A stretch of 64,000 nt of DNA from contig NZ_LZGM01000049.1 in NCBI RefSeq assembly GCF_001690195.1, forward strand, positions 124,001 to 188,000, written 5' to 3'. The stretch is from Gilliamella sp. wkB108. GTDB lineage: Bacteria > Pseudomonadota > Gammaproteobacteria > Enterobacterales > Orbaceae. Below, piece after piece: positions 55,586 to 64,000 of the stretch (positions within the stretch are counted from its first letter, which is position 1; every line of letters starts with the position of its first letter). A program made the translations under genes and the position numbers. The notes under the pieces are model-generated. The model was not told the origin of the DNA. It worked only from the letters and a program-made list of their open reading frames with translations, and made no database searches.

Positions 55586-56785
55586 CTAAATCTTTTTCAT
55601 ATCAATAACTTTAGTAAATCGTAAATAAACAATCAAACCTAATACAGCACTTAAAAAGGCCATAGAAAAGTCAGTTAAAATGGCATAACTAACGTCTATT
55701 TTTGCTAGCTTTGGTACAACTCGTGGAATAATAAAAAAAGATAATCCACTGAGCGTATACATACAGCCTACAGCAAGACCTTTACGTGCAGGAAACATTT
55801 GTTGCATAACCACCAACGTTAATTGTAAAACGCCACCTGCTGCAGTAAATCCCATTCCGATTGCGGTAATAAGACACATTAGCGGAGTAATATTAAAATA
55901 GAAAAGGATCAACACTAATGCCGATAGTGTAGGGAGTATAATGATACAATTAATTGGTTTTAAAAAGCGTTTTACAATATAAGCGGTAACAAATACTGAA
56001 ATAATTGAAGCTGAACTATAGTAGCTAATAAGTTGTTTTGCTTCAATATCACTCATATTAACGCCTTGAGTTGCAATAGCCGGAAGCCACTGCCAGATAA
56101 TGACAAATGTTGCGGTTGTAGTAAATCCCATAATAATGAGTAATATACCTTCAAATTGAAAGTTAGGCTTGCCAATAAAATAATTTTCGGCGTCGACATT
56201 TCCTCTTATGGCCGTATCTTTGTGTGGAAATTGTTTAGGTAATAAACATAAACCATTTATGATTAAATAAGTAGTAAATCCAATAAATGCCCATCCATAC
56301 CATAATTGATTTTTATAAAAAAAAGTAACGATAAATGGTAATATAAGACTACCTATTGAAATAAACGCTTTGATTAGTACACTTGCTGAACCAGCTGATC
56401 CCGGAAAGCATTCGGTTAAAGTAGGCATAGAACCTGTATCTAAAAAAGAGTTACCAGCACCAACCACAATAGCTAAACAAAAAGCAATGTTCACGTCAGT
56501 ACAGAAAGTCATTCCAATAAAGAAAATAGCATAACAAGCCATACCAATATAAATAAAGGGTTTACGCCCAAATTTATCGGATAATAGACCTCCTATGAAC
56601 ATTAATAATATTTTACCAATGCCGATACCGGAAGCGACAAAACCAAGTCCGATTAAATCGGTATTAAGTTGTTTTGATATATCTCCAGAGAATTGCATAA
56701 GAACAATCAATGCCATGCTTTGTATAATATAATTAGCATAAATCGATCCGACAATTCCGTAAGAATTGACTCGTTGAGTATCCAT
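55586..56785 (-). CDS. MFS transporter of unknown substrate
   Basis: 399 residues with 12 predicted membrane segments. The helix 2-3 signature of the major facilitator superfamily reads GGLLSDKFGRKPFIYIGM, and VVGAGNSFLDTGSMPTLTECFPG resembles the sugar/organic-acid branch with a D-x-G-x-x motif in helix 4-5. No specific substrate can be named. The ATG follows a GGAG-type site (GGAGTACAACAAATGG). It stands alone between aroL and the six-unit repeat array, upstream of argA on the same strand. Confidence 0.85.
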   Translation of the reverse strand: MDTQRVNSYGIVGSIYANYIIQSMALIVLMQFSGDISKQLNTDLIGLGFVASGIGIGKILLMFIGGLLSDKFGRKPFIYIGMACYAIFFIGMTFCTDVNIAFCLAIVVGAGNSFLDTGSMPTLTECFPGSAGSASVLIKAFISIGSLILPFIVTFFYKNQLWYGWAFIGFTTYLIINGLCLLPKQFPHKDTAIRGNVDAENYFIGKPNFQFEGILLIIMGFTTTATFVIIWQWLPAIATQGVNMSDIEAKQLISYYSSASIISVFVTAYIVKRFLKPINCIIILPTLSALVLILFYFNITPLMCLITAIGMGFTAAGGVLQLTLVVMQQMFPARKGLAVGCMYTLSGLSFFIIPRVVPKLAKIDVSYAILTDFSMAFLSAVLGLIVYLRFTKVIDMKKI

Positions 56786-57013
56786 TTGTTGTACTCCATA
56801 AATGATAAATTTAAAAACTTAAAATTTTAATTGTATTTAAATATACAAGTTTCAATATTAACCTTAAGGAGATAAAGATAACTTTATCTCTAAATCTCTT
56901 TATTGTTGATGTGAATTTATTTGTAAAAATAAAACCTAACAATAAATAATTTCATAAACAAAGTTATCTTATAATAAATAAGAAATTAATTCCTTTTTAT
57001 TTAGTTAAAAAAA

Positions 57014-57032
57014 TACCACGTTGTACGTGGTA
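57014..57032 (-). terminator. Rho-independent terminator of aroL
   Basis: TACCACGT-TGT-ACGTGGTA, a perfect 8-bp stem followed on the minus strand by TTTTTTTAAC, 36 bases after the aroL stop codon. Confidence 0.88.
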
Positions 57033-57067
57033 AGTTAAAATAGATTTAGATTGAGTCAGGCGTTAGC

Positions 57068-57583
57068 TTAATTGCTATGTAGTAATTCAAGCATTTGCGT
57101 AAGGATTAGATTTTCATCTTGATTTACATCAATAATATGGTGTGCAGCATCATGATATAAGGGTAATCGGTCAGCTAACACTTTTTCCATTTCATCGGCA
57201 ATAGATAAACCTGTTAAAGAGGGTCGCTGTGCTACATTAGGATCTTTCATTAAACGCGCAGCCAGTGTTGATGCAGGTGCAGATAAAAAGAAAACAATGC
57301 CATGTTGTTTCATAAAATCACGGTTTTGCTGGGCTAATACCATTCCACCACCAGTAGCAATCACGCGATTAGATTTAGTTGTATCAACAAGGACTTGGCT
57401 TTCTCTTGCTCTAAAACCTTCCCATCCCTCTTTTTCAACTATTTCAGCAACAGTTCTTTGCGTTGTTTCAAGTAAATGATGATCTGTATCAATGAAAGAA
57501 TATGATAACTTATTAGCGAGCATCTTCCCCATGGTTGTTTTACCAGCAGCACGAGCCCCGACTAAAAAAATGGTTTTATTCAT
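57068..57583 (-). CDS. aroL: Shikimate kinase II (AroL)
   Basis: 171 residues (E. coli 174). It phosphorylates shikimate at O3 with ATP. The P-loop is GARAAGKTT (9-17), DTDHHLLE gives the shikimate-binding Asp, FRARESQVL the Arg, and IATGGGMVL the GGG motif; RPSLTG is the lid region. The residues TVAEIVEKEGWEGFRARE match AroL more closely than AroK. aroE, the enzyme of the preceding step, lies 0.7 kb upstream on the same strand with ydiL between them. Confidence 0.94.
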   Translation of the reverse strand: MNKTIFLVGARAAGKTTMGKMLANKLSYSFIDTDHHLLETTQRTVAEIVEKEGWEGFRARESQVLVDTTKSNRVIATGGGMVLAQQNRDFMKQHGIVFFLSAPASTLAARLMKDPNVAQRPSLTGLSIADEMEKVLADRLPLYHDAAHHIIDVNQDENLILTQMLELLHSN

Positions 57584-57795
57584 GTTTGTTCCTATCAGAT
57601 TTACAGATCGTAAAATATTTTATCTATGCTAGTGATTCACTTTAATTTTTGCAATAAATTTTTTACATAATGTTAAATAAAAAAAACAGTGTTGATTTTT
57701 ATTGAATAAATTTATTCTTTTATCATTATATTGTAAATAAAGATTTACATATCAATTAAGTTACTTGATATAACCTAAGTGCAGTAACTCTATGA

Positions 57796-58149
57796 TTAAC
57801 AAAGTTCTTCTAAACCTCGAAAGTAAAGTTCAGTTGCAATAGATTGATGTAGTCGCCACTGAATAACATCAAGTTTAGGATTCACTTTTTGAAATTCGGC
57901 ATAGGTCATAAAGTAACGAATAGTATTACTACCGACCCGATCATTAATACTACCAATAATGATATTTATTTTTTCTGTGCGAACTTTTTTTAGTTTTTGC
58001 ATCTCACTTGCAACAAATTCTGGTACAGGAGTAATACCTTGTTCCCAATCATGCCATGTTTTTGTATCGGTTTTACCTATATATTCACATGCTTCTGACA
58101 CTTTTAACATAAGAAATCGACGATAGGCTTGTAACTCTAGGTTAGTCAT
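57796..58149 (-). CDS. ydiL: YdiL, DUF1870-family DNA-binding protein
   Basis: 117 residues (E. coli YdiL 118), collinear. N-terminal helix-turn-helix region (LELQAYRRFLMLKVSEACEYIG and TKTWHDWEQGITPVP) resembles the Aca2/YdiL fold. A role as a transcription factor is inferred from the fold; its targets are not established. The gene lies between aroE and aroL, all on the minus strand. Palindromic DNA upstream (58248-58280) is a possible binding site. Confidence 0.85.
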   Translation of the reverse strand: MTNLELQAYRRFLMLKVSEACEYIGKTDTKTWHDWEQGITPVPEFVASEMQKLKKVRTEKINIIIGSINDRVGSNTIRYFMTYAEFQKVNPKLDVIQWRLHQSIATELYFRGLEELC

Positions 58150-58247
58150 AAATGCTCCTTAAATACACTCTTTTTTTGATACATTTTTTAAGCGGATATG
58201 TCAAAATCATTAACGACTTAAAAAAACAACGGTTTTATGTATATTAG

Positions 58248-58280
58248 ATACACATCCAATGTAAGAAATTAGATGTGTAT
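58248..58280 (-). promoter_or_regulatory. Inverted repeat between ydiL and aroE
   Basis: ATACACATC and GATGTGTAT form a perfect 9-bp inverted repeat with a 15-base spacer, 8 bases past the aroE stop codon and 99 bases upstream of ydiL. It may be the aroE terminator (no T-run) or an operator for ydiL. Confidence 0.45.
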
Positions 58281-58287
58281 ATCATAC

Positions 58288-59118
58288 TTATTGTTTAGCT
58301 AAAGCATCAATAACGGCTTGTTTGGCATTATCAGATAGTTCTTTACCTGTCCAAATCTTAAACTGTGCATTAGCTTGACCGATAAACATATCGCGACCAG
58401 AAATTGATTTCCAGCCAGCTTTTTCCGCTTCTTGTCTAAAACGGGTATGATAAGGTGTGTACACTATATCATATGCGACACCTTTTCCTTTAAACCAAGC
58501 TTGCTCGTAAGCGGTTTGATCTTCAAATTTACCTTGCATACCTAATGGTGTTGAATTGATAATAATTTGCGCTTCAACTTTACTTCGATCTTCCCAATCT
58601 ACCACATTAAGATCGAACTCTTTGGCTAATGCTTCAGGTAAATCTGAAACGATATCGGTGACAGTAATGTCGGTATAACCAAGATGTTGTAGACCTACCA
58701 CAGCAGCGCGTGCAGCACCTCCGGCACCCAATAATAAAACTTTATGATAATCGGCAGGTAGTTTTTGTTGCTTAAGCGGTTCCATAAAACCAATAATATC
58801 GGTGTTATCACCACAAAGTTTATCACCATCCCAATAGACTAAATTAGCTGCACCAGCTTTTTTTACATGATCGGTAACATAATCTAAGTAAGGAATAATA
58901 GTTTGTTTATGTGGAATAGTGACACATAAGCCGCGAATATTTAATAATCTTACTGATTTAAAAAGTGTTGCAATTTCTTCTGGTGGTGTTGGGAAAGAAA
59001 CTAATACCGCTGGTATGCCATAATCCTGAAAAGATGTTGTGTGGATAAGTGGACTCAAACTGTGTCCTAGTGGATAACCAATAATGCCGTATATGCTATA
59101 TGGAGTAAACTGACTCAT
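58288..59118 (-). CDS. aroE: Shikimate dehydrogenase AroE-like
   Basis: 276 residues. Reduces 3-dehydroshikimate to shikimate with NADPH. The N-terminal substrate site IIGYPLGHSLSPLIH carries the S-x-S pair and TIPHKQ the catalytic Lys; CGDNTDIIG holds the catalytic Asp. The nucleotide loop is LLLGAGGAARAAVVGLQ. It is not especially close to E. coli AroE (METYAVFGNPIAHSKSP); a paralogue such as YdiB or a divergent AroE is possible, so whether a second copy exists elsewhere matters. A GGAGATAGT ribosome site precedes the ATG. Confidence 0.9.
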   Translation of the reverse strand: MSQFTPYSIYGIIGYPLGHSLSPLIHTTSFQDYGIPAVLVSFPTPPEEIATLFKSVRLLNIRGLCVTIPHKQTIIPYLDYVTDHVKKAGAANLVYWDGDKLCGDNTDIIGFMEPLKQQKLPADYHKVLLLGAGGAARAAVVGLQHLGYTDITVTDIVSDLPEALAKEFDLNVVDWEDRSKVEAQIIINSTPLGMQGKFEDQTAYEQAWFKGKGVAYDIVYTPYHTRFRQEAEKAGWKSISGRDMFIGQANAQFKIWTGKELSDNAKQAVIDALAKQ

Positions 59119-59534
59119 ACTATCTCCTTGAAAGTTAGAAAATCAGACAGAAAAATATCATCCATAATATTAAAGCATATTTCATATTTAATAGATATAT
59201 TGGATAGTTTTTCCAACATCTTAAATGAGCTTACTATTCTGTTTTATTGGAAGTTGTTATTAGATGAAAATAAATTCACCTTTTTTGTGGTGCAATTTTT
59301 AGCATATTGGATATTGAGATGCATAAATTGAATAAATCAATCACATGATGAAGTATAATGTTAGATGCGAATAAGTATACTTGTGTATTTGATTTAAATT
59401 AGTACTATGATGATCTTCTTTCATGGATTTAAACAAGTTGCAATACTCAAGAATTTTAAATAAGAAGCGTACTTTTCTTTTATTTAAAATTACTTCGATA
59501 AAACTTATTTTTTTATCTTGATATAAGATAATAC
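59119..59534. other. Gene-free stretch upstream of the rpmBG promoter
   Basis: AT-rich intergenic DNA between aroE and rpmB. Two short open frames (59128-59331 on plus and 59341-59550 on minus) have no ribosome site or recognisable product and are not called. Confidence 0.45.
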
Positions 59535-59563
59535 TTGAGAATATTTGCATAACAGCGTATACT
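59535..59563 (+). promoter_or_regulatory. Sigma-70 promoter for rpmBG
   Basis: TTGAGA (59535-59540) and TATACT (59558-59563) are separated by exactly 17 bases. Transcription would start near 59570, giving a leader of about 140 bases with a 7-bp hairpin (TGAGAGG to CTTCTCA, 59592-59613) before rpmB. Confidence 0.75.
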
Positions 59564-59708
59564 TCGCTACCTCATTATTATGGGTGTAGTGTGAGAGGTT
59601 AGACTGCTTCTCAAATAGAACTGCAGCAAACTAAAAGCCTGACGAGGTTAATTCCATTAACATATTACGCCCAAGGCTTAAGCATAGAAATTTCGGAGAA
59701 TTATTGAC

Positions 59709-59945
59709 ATGTCACGAGTATGCCAAGTAACAGGAAAAAGTCCTTTAGTAGGGAATAATCGTTCTCATGCGATGAATGCTACTAAACGTCGTTTTCTACC
59801 AAACCTTCAAACTCACCGTTTTTGGGTTGAGAGCGAAAAACGTTTTGTAAAATTGCGTATATCAGCGAAAGGTATGCGTACTATCGATAAAAAGGGTATT
59901 GATGCAGTTTTAGCTGAACTTCGTGCCCGTGGTGAAAAGTACTAA
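59709..59945 (+). CDS. rpmB: 50S ribosomal protein L28
   Basis: 78 residues, the same length as in E. coli. [40 protein letters not shown] and [19 protein letters not shown] are conserved. A CGGAG ribosome site lies before the ATG. The first gene of the rpmB-rpmG pair; rpmG follows after 15 bases. Confidence 0.97.
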   Translation: MSRVCQVTGKSPLVGNNRSHAMNATKRRFLPNLQTHRFWVESEKRFVKLRISAKGMRTIDKKGIDAVLAELRARGEKY

Positions 59946-59960
59946 TAAGGAAACACAATC

Positions 59961-60128
59961 ATGGCTAAAGGTGTACGCGAAAAAATTAGATTAGTTTCTT
60001 CTGCTGGTACAGGTCATTTTTATACCACTAGCAAAAATAAAAGAACTATGCCTGAAAAAATGGAGATCAAAAAATATGATCCTGTTGTTCGTCAGCATGT
60101 GATTTATAAAGAAGCTAAAATTAAATAG
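59961..60128 (+). CDS. rpmG: 50S ribosomal protein L33
   Basis: 55 residues: [20 protein letters not shown], then [20 protein letters not shown], ending KEAKIK. This is the cysteine-free form of L33, as in E. coli. An AAGGAAAC ribosome site lies just upstream. It is co-transcribed with rpmB and ends at a strong terminator. Confidence 0.96.
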   Translation: MAKGVREKIRLVSSAGTGHFYTTSKNKRTMPEKMEIKKYDPVVRQHVIYKEAKIK

Positions 60129-60151
60129 TTTTCATATACAATATATGACAT

Positions 60152-60177
60152 AAAAAACCGACAATCGTCGGTTTTTT
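60152..60177. terminator. Rho-independent terminator of rpmBG
   Basis: AAAAAACCGAC-AATC-GTCGGTTTTTT, followed by T residues, 24 bases after the rpmG stop codon. It is symmetrical and could work on both strands. Confidence 0.92.
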
Positions 60178-60180
60178 TAT

Positions 60181-60491
60181 ACCTCAATGATAGATAACTG
60201 TTCATAACTATTTTGCACTGCTACAAATCAACTATCTTAATCGCTATCATTAAAGCAAGTTAATTTCCTTAAATTTACCATCATATTAAAGCTCGATTTA
60301 ACTGATTAGTAAAATAACCTACATAATAATCATGAATGAGTATACATAATGATAGCTGATGTTAGTTTCTAGAAAAAAGAGATAATGTGTGAACAAATAC
60401 TTGTGATAGGCAATGAATATACTAAATAATAGTGATAATTAATAAATAACTGTTTTTTAATATCTCTTACCTATTTGTAGGTTTTCTAAAA
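60181..60491. other. Gene-free stretch between the rpmBG and gltP terminators
   Basis: Convergent intergenic region of AT-rich DNA. No gene, promoter or repeat is recognised. Confidence 0.5.
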
Positions 60492-60518
60492 AAAACTACC
60501 CGTCTGGCAGGTAGTTTT
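60492..60518 (-). terminator. Rho-independent terminator of the gltP-type gene
   Basis: AAAACTACC-CGTCTGGCA-GGTAGTTTT, a perfect 9-bp stem, followed by a long T-run on the minus strand and 68 bases past the stop codon. Confidence 0.88.
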
Positions 60519-60585
60519 AGTTGATTCCTGAAATTAATCTTTATTACAAATAGCGTAAACACTTAAATCTAATAAAGCTATTTGG

Positions 60586-61911
60586 TTATTTTAGATAGTG
60601 TTGTTCATAAGCTCTAGCCTTTTTATCATCAAAAAGATGTTCCCAACGTGCAATAACAATTGCAGCTAAAGCATTCCCAACAACATTAACCACTGTTCTA
60701 CCCATATCTAAGATACGTTCAACTCCCATAATATAACCGATTCCTTCGAGTGGAATTCCTACACTGCCAAGCGTAGCTGATAAAACCAAAATTGAAGCGC
60801 CTGGTACTCCGGCAATACCTTTTGATGCTATCATTAAGGTGATCACAATAATAACTTGCTTGGTGATAGTTAAATCCATATGGAAGAGTTGTGCAAGGAA
60901 GATAACAGTAATACTTTGATAAAGTGTTGAGCCATCTAAATTAAATGAATAACCTGTTGGGATAACAAAACTGGTTATAGCTTTAGGTGCGCCATAAGCT
61001 TCCATTTTTTCAATAATCTTAGGTAAAGCTGTTTCCGAACTGGCAGTCGAGAAAGCAATAATGAGTTCTTCTTTTAAGATTTTTAATAAAGTGAAAATAT
61101 TGAATCTACATAATTTACACACTACGCCAAACACCAATATTGTAAAAATAATCATGGCTGAATAAACAGTCAAAATCAGTTTAAACAGTGGTAATAAAGA
61201 TTCAAATCCATATTTAGCCACAGTTACTGTGATAAGCGCAAACACCCCTATCGGCGCATAGCGCATGATCATATTGGTTACTTTGAACATTGTGTCAGAA
61301 ACAACTTTCAAGAAGAATACGAAAGGTTCACGTTGTTTACTCGGTAAGGACATTAGACCTAAACCAAAAAAGACGCAGAAAAAGATTACTGGTAAAATTG
61401 CACCATCAGTCATTGCTTTAAAGATATTAGCTGGGATCATGTCTAAAATCATGACGATCAAACCATGAGGTTTACCGCTTAGCTCTTCACTCGCTTTGGC
61501 ATACTTGCTTATATCTGCCGTTGCAAGTGTTGAAGAATCAATACCTGCACCCGGTGCAAAAATATTGCCCCAGAAAAGACCTAATAAAATTGCAATAGTG
61601 GTAATAATTTCAAAATAGAGTATTGTTTTAAAACCTAAAGTTCCTAATCGTTTTGAACCACCAATACCCGCAATACCTAGTGTTAAGGTACTAAGAATAA
61701 TAGGTAATACGATCATCTTTATTAAACGAATAAAAATATCACCAGCTGGTTGAAATATATTTACTATTGAAAATTGATAATATTCATGTAACGAGTGATC
61801 TGGATCAGATAGTTGAAACAAATAAGCACCGGCAAAAATACCAAGAATTAAAGCAATTAAAATTTGCCATGCTAGATTGGTCAACATTTTTTTCAGTAAA
61901 AATGACATCAA
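60586..61911 (-). CDS. gltP: Dicarboxylate/amino acid:cation symporter, GltP type
   Basis: 441 residues (E. coli GltP 437). Carries glutamate and aspartate with protons across the inner membrane. DAACS-family signatures are present: the serine-rich motif AFSTASSETALPKIIEKM, the helix-7 NMDGT-like motif as SFNLDGSTLYQS, and the helix-8 region VERILDMGRTVVNVVGNALA with the substrate-binding Asp and Arg. About eight membrane helices and two re-entrant hairpins are expected. Two adjacent ATG codons compete for the start. It lies between rpmBG and gyrA on the minus strand. Confidence 0.9.
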   Translation of the reverse strand: MMSFLLKKMLTNLAWQILIALILGIFAGAYLFQLSDPDHSLHEYYQFSIVNIFQPAGDIFIRLIKMIVLPIILSTLTLGIAGIGGSKRLGTLGFKTILYFEIITTIAILLGLFWGNIFAPGAGIDSSTLATADISKYAKASEELSGKPHGLIVMILDMIPANIFKAMTDGAILPVIFFCVFFGLGLMSLPSKQREPFVFFLKVVSDTMFKVTNMIMRYAPIGVFALITVTVAKYGFESLLPLFKLILTVYSAMIIFTILVFGVVCKLCRFNIFTLLKILKEELIIAFSTASSETALPKIIEKMEAYGAPKAITSFVIPTGYSFNLDGSTLYQSITVIFLAQLFHMDLTITKQVIIVITLMIASKGIAGVPGASILVLSATLGSVGIPLEGIGYIMGVERILDMGRTVVNVVGNALAAIVIARWEHLFDDKKARAYEQHYLK

Positions 61912-61942
61912 TTCTATTCCTTATCAAGGTTTTCTAAAATAA

Positions 61943-61973
61943 AAAAGGATTAGTGAGTTTTACTAATCCTTTT
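61943..61973 (-). terminator. Rho-independent terminator of gyrA
   Basis: AAAAGGATTAGT-GAGTTTT-ACTAATCCTTTT, a perfect 12-bp stem with TTTTAT following on the minus strand, 13 bases after the gyrA stop codon. Confidence 0.9.
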
Positions 61974-61986
61974 AGATAATTAAAAA

Positions 61987-64000
61987 CTACTCTTCCGACT
62001 CCTGTGCTGAGTCATTTTGCTCATCATGCTGTGATAATTCCGTTTCTTCTTCATCCTCAGTTTCGGCGATTCGCTGTAATCCAACAACTTTTTCGTTTTC
62101 GGCTGTTCGAATAAGCATCACACCTTGAGTATTTCGTCCTACAATACTTACTTCTGCTACACGAGTACGAACGAGGGTACCTGCATCAGTAATAAGCATA
62201 ATTTGATCGGTTTCATCGACTTGTACCGCACCTACCACAGCACCATTTCTTTCACTAACTTTGATAGAGATCACACCTTTGGTCGCACGTGATTTAGTTG
62301 GATATAATTCTTGTTCGGTGCGTTTGCCATAACCATTTTGCGTTGCAGTTAATATAGCACCATTGCCACGAGGAACGATGAGGGATACAACTTTATCATC
62401 ACTATCAAGTTTAATACCTCGTACACCGGCTGCCGTTCTTCCCATACAACGAACTTTATTTGCCGGGAAACGTACAACCTTACCATTTGCAGAAAATAAC
62501 ATAATATCTTCTGTATTTGAGATCTCACTGACTTCTTCATCTTCGGTTTCAGTTTCATCAATAACTACATCATCATTGAGTTCTTCATCATCTGGTATAA
62601 CTGAAGGGTCGTTACTGGTTAAATCAACGCCAATGAGTTCATCATCATCACGTAAATTAATCGCAATAATACCACCTGTTCTTGGACGGCTAAATTCAAT
62701 TAAGGATGTTTTCTTAACTGTACCTTGCGCAGTAGCCATAAATACGCAATGCTCTTCACCAAACTCCCTAACAGGTAAAATGGCCGTAATGCGTTCATTG
62801 GTTTCTAATGGTAGCAAATTGATAATTGGGCGACCTCGTGAGCCTCGGCTCGCTTCCGGTAGTTGGTAAACTTTCATCCAATATAATCGGCCACGACTTG
62901 AGAAACATAGAATGGTATCGTGCGTATTTGCTACTAATAATTTTTCAACAAAATCTTCTTCTTTAATTTTAGTTGCAGATTTTCCTTTACCACCACGACG
63001 TTGTGCTTCGTAATCTGAAAGTGGTTGATATTTAACGTAACCTTGATGTGAAAGAGTAACAACCACATCTTCTTGTGCAATCAGATCTTCAATATTAATA
63101 TCGGCACTACTTGCAGTTATTTCGGTTCTTCTGGCATCTTGGAATTGATCGCGAACCGCTTCAAGTTCTTCGCGAATAACGGCCATTAATCTTTCTGGAT
63201 TGGCCAGAATATGCAGTAATTCACCAATTTGTACTAATAACTCTTTATATTCATCCAGAATCTTTTCATGCTCAAGACCCGTTAAGCGATGTAAACGAAG
63301 TTCTAAAATGGCCTGTGCTTGCGCATCAGACAAATAATAATGACCATCGCGAATACCAAATTCCGGTGGTAAATCTTCTGGTCTTGCTGCATCATCGCCC
63401 GCTTTTTCTAACATCGCTGCAACATTACCAAGTTGCCATGCTTGAGCGAGTAATTTAGTTTTGGCTTCTGCTGGTGTAGATGCAGCTCGAATTAATTCAA
63501 TAACAGGATCGATATTAGCAAGTGCAATTGCTAATCCTTCTAATACATGCGCTCGTTCACGCGCTTTGCGTAATTCATAAATGGTTCGACGAGTCACCAC
63601 TTCACGTCGGTGAAGTACAAAAGCTTCAATCATATCCCGTAGGTTTAAGAGCTTAGGTTGACCTTGATGCAGAGCCACCATATTAATGCCGAAGGAAACT
63701 TGTAACTGTGTGAGTGAGAAAAGGTTATTTAATACCACTTCACCAACGGCATCTCGTTTGATCTCAATAACAATACGCATGCCGTCTTTGTCAGACTCGT
63801 CACGTAAAGCAGAAATACCTTCTACTTTTTTATCTTTTACTAATTCTGCAATTTTTTCGATCAGTTTTTTCTTATTAACTTGGTATGGAATTTCATTAAC
63901 AATAATCGTTTCTCGTCCACTATGATCATCTACTTCAATGGTGGCTTTAGAACGGATATAAATAATACCACGACCAGTACGATACGCATTTTCAATCCCT
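61987..64000 (-). CDS. gyrA: DNA gyrase subunit A, 3' part
   Basis: The frame runs past the Met at 63780 to the right edge without a stop ([20 protein letters not shown]...[13 protein letters not shown]), so the gene is truncated by the window and 671 codons are visible. The visible part covers the end of the tower domain, the coiled-coil gate ([19 protein letters not shown]) and the C-terminal beta-pinwheel with its GyrA box QRRGGKG. One oddity: where E. coli reads GVDLTS-GEDEVMLFS, this protein has an extra run of about 35 mostly acidic residues between GVDLTS and IMLFSANGK (62511-62625). The tail is also acidic ([16 protein letters not shown]). Confidence 0.97.
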   Translation of the reverse strand, partial: GIENAYRTGRGIIYIRSKATIEVDDHSGRETIIVNEIPYQVNKKKLIEKIAELVKDKKVEGISALRDESDKDGMRIVIEIKRDAVGEVVLNNLFSLTQLQVSFGINMVALHQGQPKLLNLRDMIEAFVLHRREVVTRRTIYELRKARERAHVLEGLAIALANIDPVIELIRAASTPAEAKTKLLAQAWQLGNVAAMLEKAGDDAARPEDLPPEFGIRDGHYYLSDAQAQAILELRLHRLTGLEHEKILDEYKELLVQIGELLHILANPERLMAVIREELEAVRDQFQDARRTEITASSADINIEDLIAQEDVVVTLSHQGYVKYQPLSDYEAQRRGGKGKSATKIKEEDFVEKLLVANTHDTILCFSSRGRLYWMKVYQLPEASRGSRGRPIINLLPLETNERITAILPVREFGEEHCVFMATAQGTVKKTSLIEFSRPRTGGIIAINLRDDDELIGVDLTSNDPSVIPDDEELNDDVVIDETETEDEEVSEISNTEDIMLFSANGKVVRFPANKVRCMGRTAAGVRGIKLDSDDKVVSLIVPRGNGAILTATQNGYGKRTEQELYPTKSRATKGVISIKVSERNGAVVGAVQVDETDQIMLITDAGTLVRTRVAEVSIVGRNTQGVMLIRTAENEKVVGLQRIAETEDEEETELSQHDEQNDSAQESEE

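Noticed and set aside
59128-59550. Two short open frames upstream of rpmB
   Set aside because: No ribosome sites, compositionally like intergenic DNA, and the minus-strand one overlaps the rpmB promoter.
60525-60560. Copy of the dispersed repeat core near the gltP terminator
   Set aside because: Minus strand has GTAATAAAGATTAATTTCAGG but the right half does not match the family.
62363-62869. 168-codon plus-strand frame opposite gyrA
   Set aside because: Antisense shadow of the conserved gyrA coding sequence; serine/threonine-rich translation typical of a reverse frame.

Overview
The window is AT-rich chromosomal DNA of a gammaproteobacterium. Most proteins read as close relatives of Escherichia coli proteins, and several E. 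coli gene neighbourhoods are kept: xerD-dsbC-recJ, argP/rpiA/serA, hemE-yjaG-hupA, envC-yibQ, srlAEBD-gutM-srlR, glyQS, rpmBG. The strong AT bias together with an enteric/Pasteurellaceae-like gene set fits the order Orbales (Gilliamella, Frischella, Orbus), but that placement is an inference from general knowledge. No rRNA, CRISPR array, complete prophage or intact insertion sequence is visible.

Layout. 1-2 kb: end of a probable selD, then selB. 2-4.3 kb: a LysR regulator divergent from an exported serine hydrolase. 4.7-6.8 kb: a decayed integrative element at the 3' end of the selenocysteine tRNA gene selC, with a 16-bp direct repeat, a P4-type integrase pseudogene and a ParDE toxin-antitoxin pair. 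6.9-13 kb: a methyltransferase, a tandem repeat array, an amino acid permease, adhP and an MFS carrier. 13-24 kb: lacD, grxB, a membrane protein, xerD-dsbC-recJ, mpl, nnr and a serine dehydratase. 24-42.8 kb: proS, bepA, rluC, dsbB, rluA, rdgB, rapZ, envC-yibQ, glyQS, ybaK, hupA, yjaG and hemE. 42.9-46 kb: argP, rpiA, serA. 46-50.4 kb: the sorbitol (glucitol) PTS operon. 50.6-54.6 kb: dps, a flavin reductase, mutH, a gene-poor stretch and argA. 54.6-64 kb: a second tandem array, an MFS carrier, aroL, ydiL, aroE, rpmBG, a gltP-type symporter and the 3' part of gyrA.

How genes work together. selB, selC and the probable selD are parts of selenocysteine insertion, although no selenoprotein gene is in view. 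The sorbitol operon imports and phosphorylates sorbitol (SrlA/E/B), oxidises it (SrlD) and is controlled by GutM and SrlR; a perfect 18-bp-arm inverted repeat upstream of srlA is its best operator candidate. argA carries a consensus ARG box plus a near-consensus second one 3 bp away. DsbB and DsbC belong to periplasmic disulfide metabolism, and aroL and aroE to the shikimate pathway.

The least explained structure is a non-coding repeat family. A core of about 45 bp (TTGTAAAAAG..TTTCAGG..AGCTATACGTTTTA) occurs singly at about 11.3, 15.7 and 42.8 kb, and is also embedded in two tandem arrays, five units of about 109 bp at 7.84-8.38 kb and six units of about 142 bp at 54.64-55.49 kb. Otherwise this is mainly core genome.
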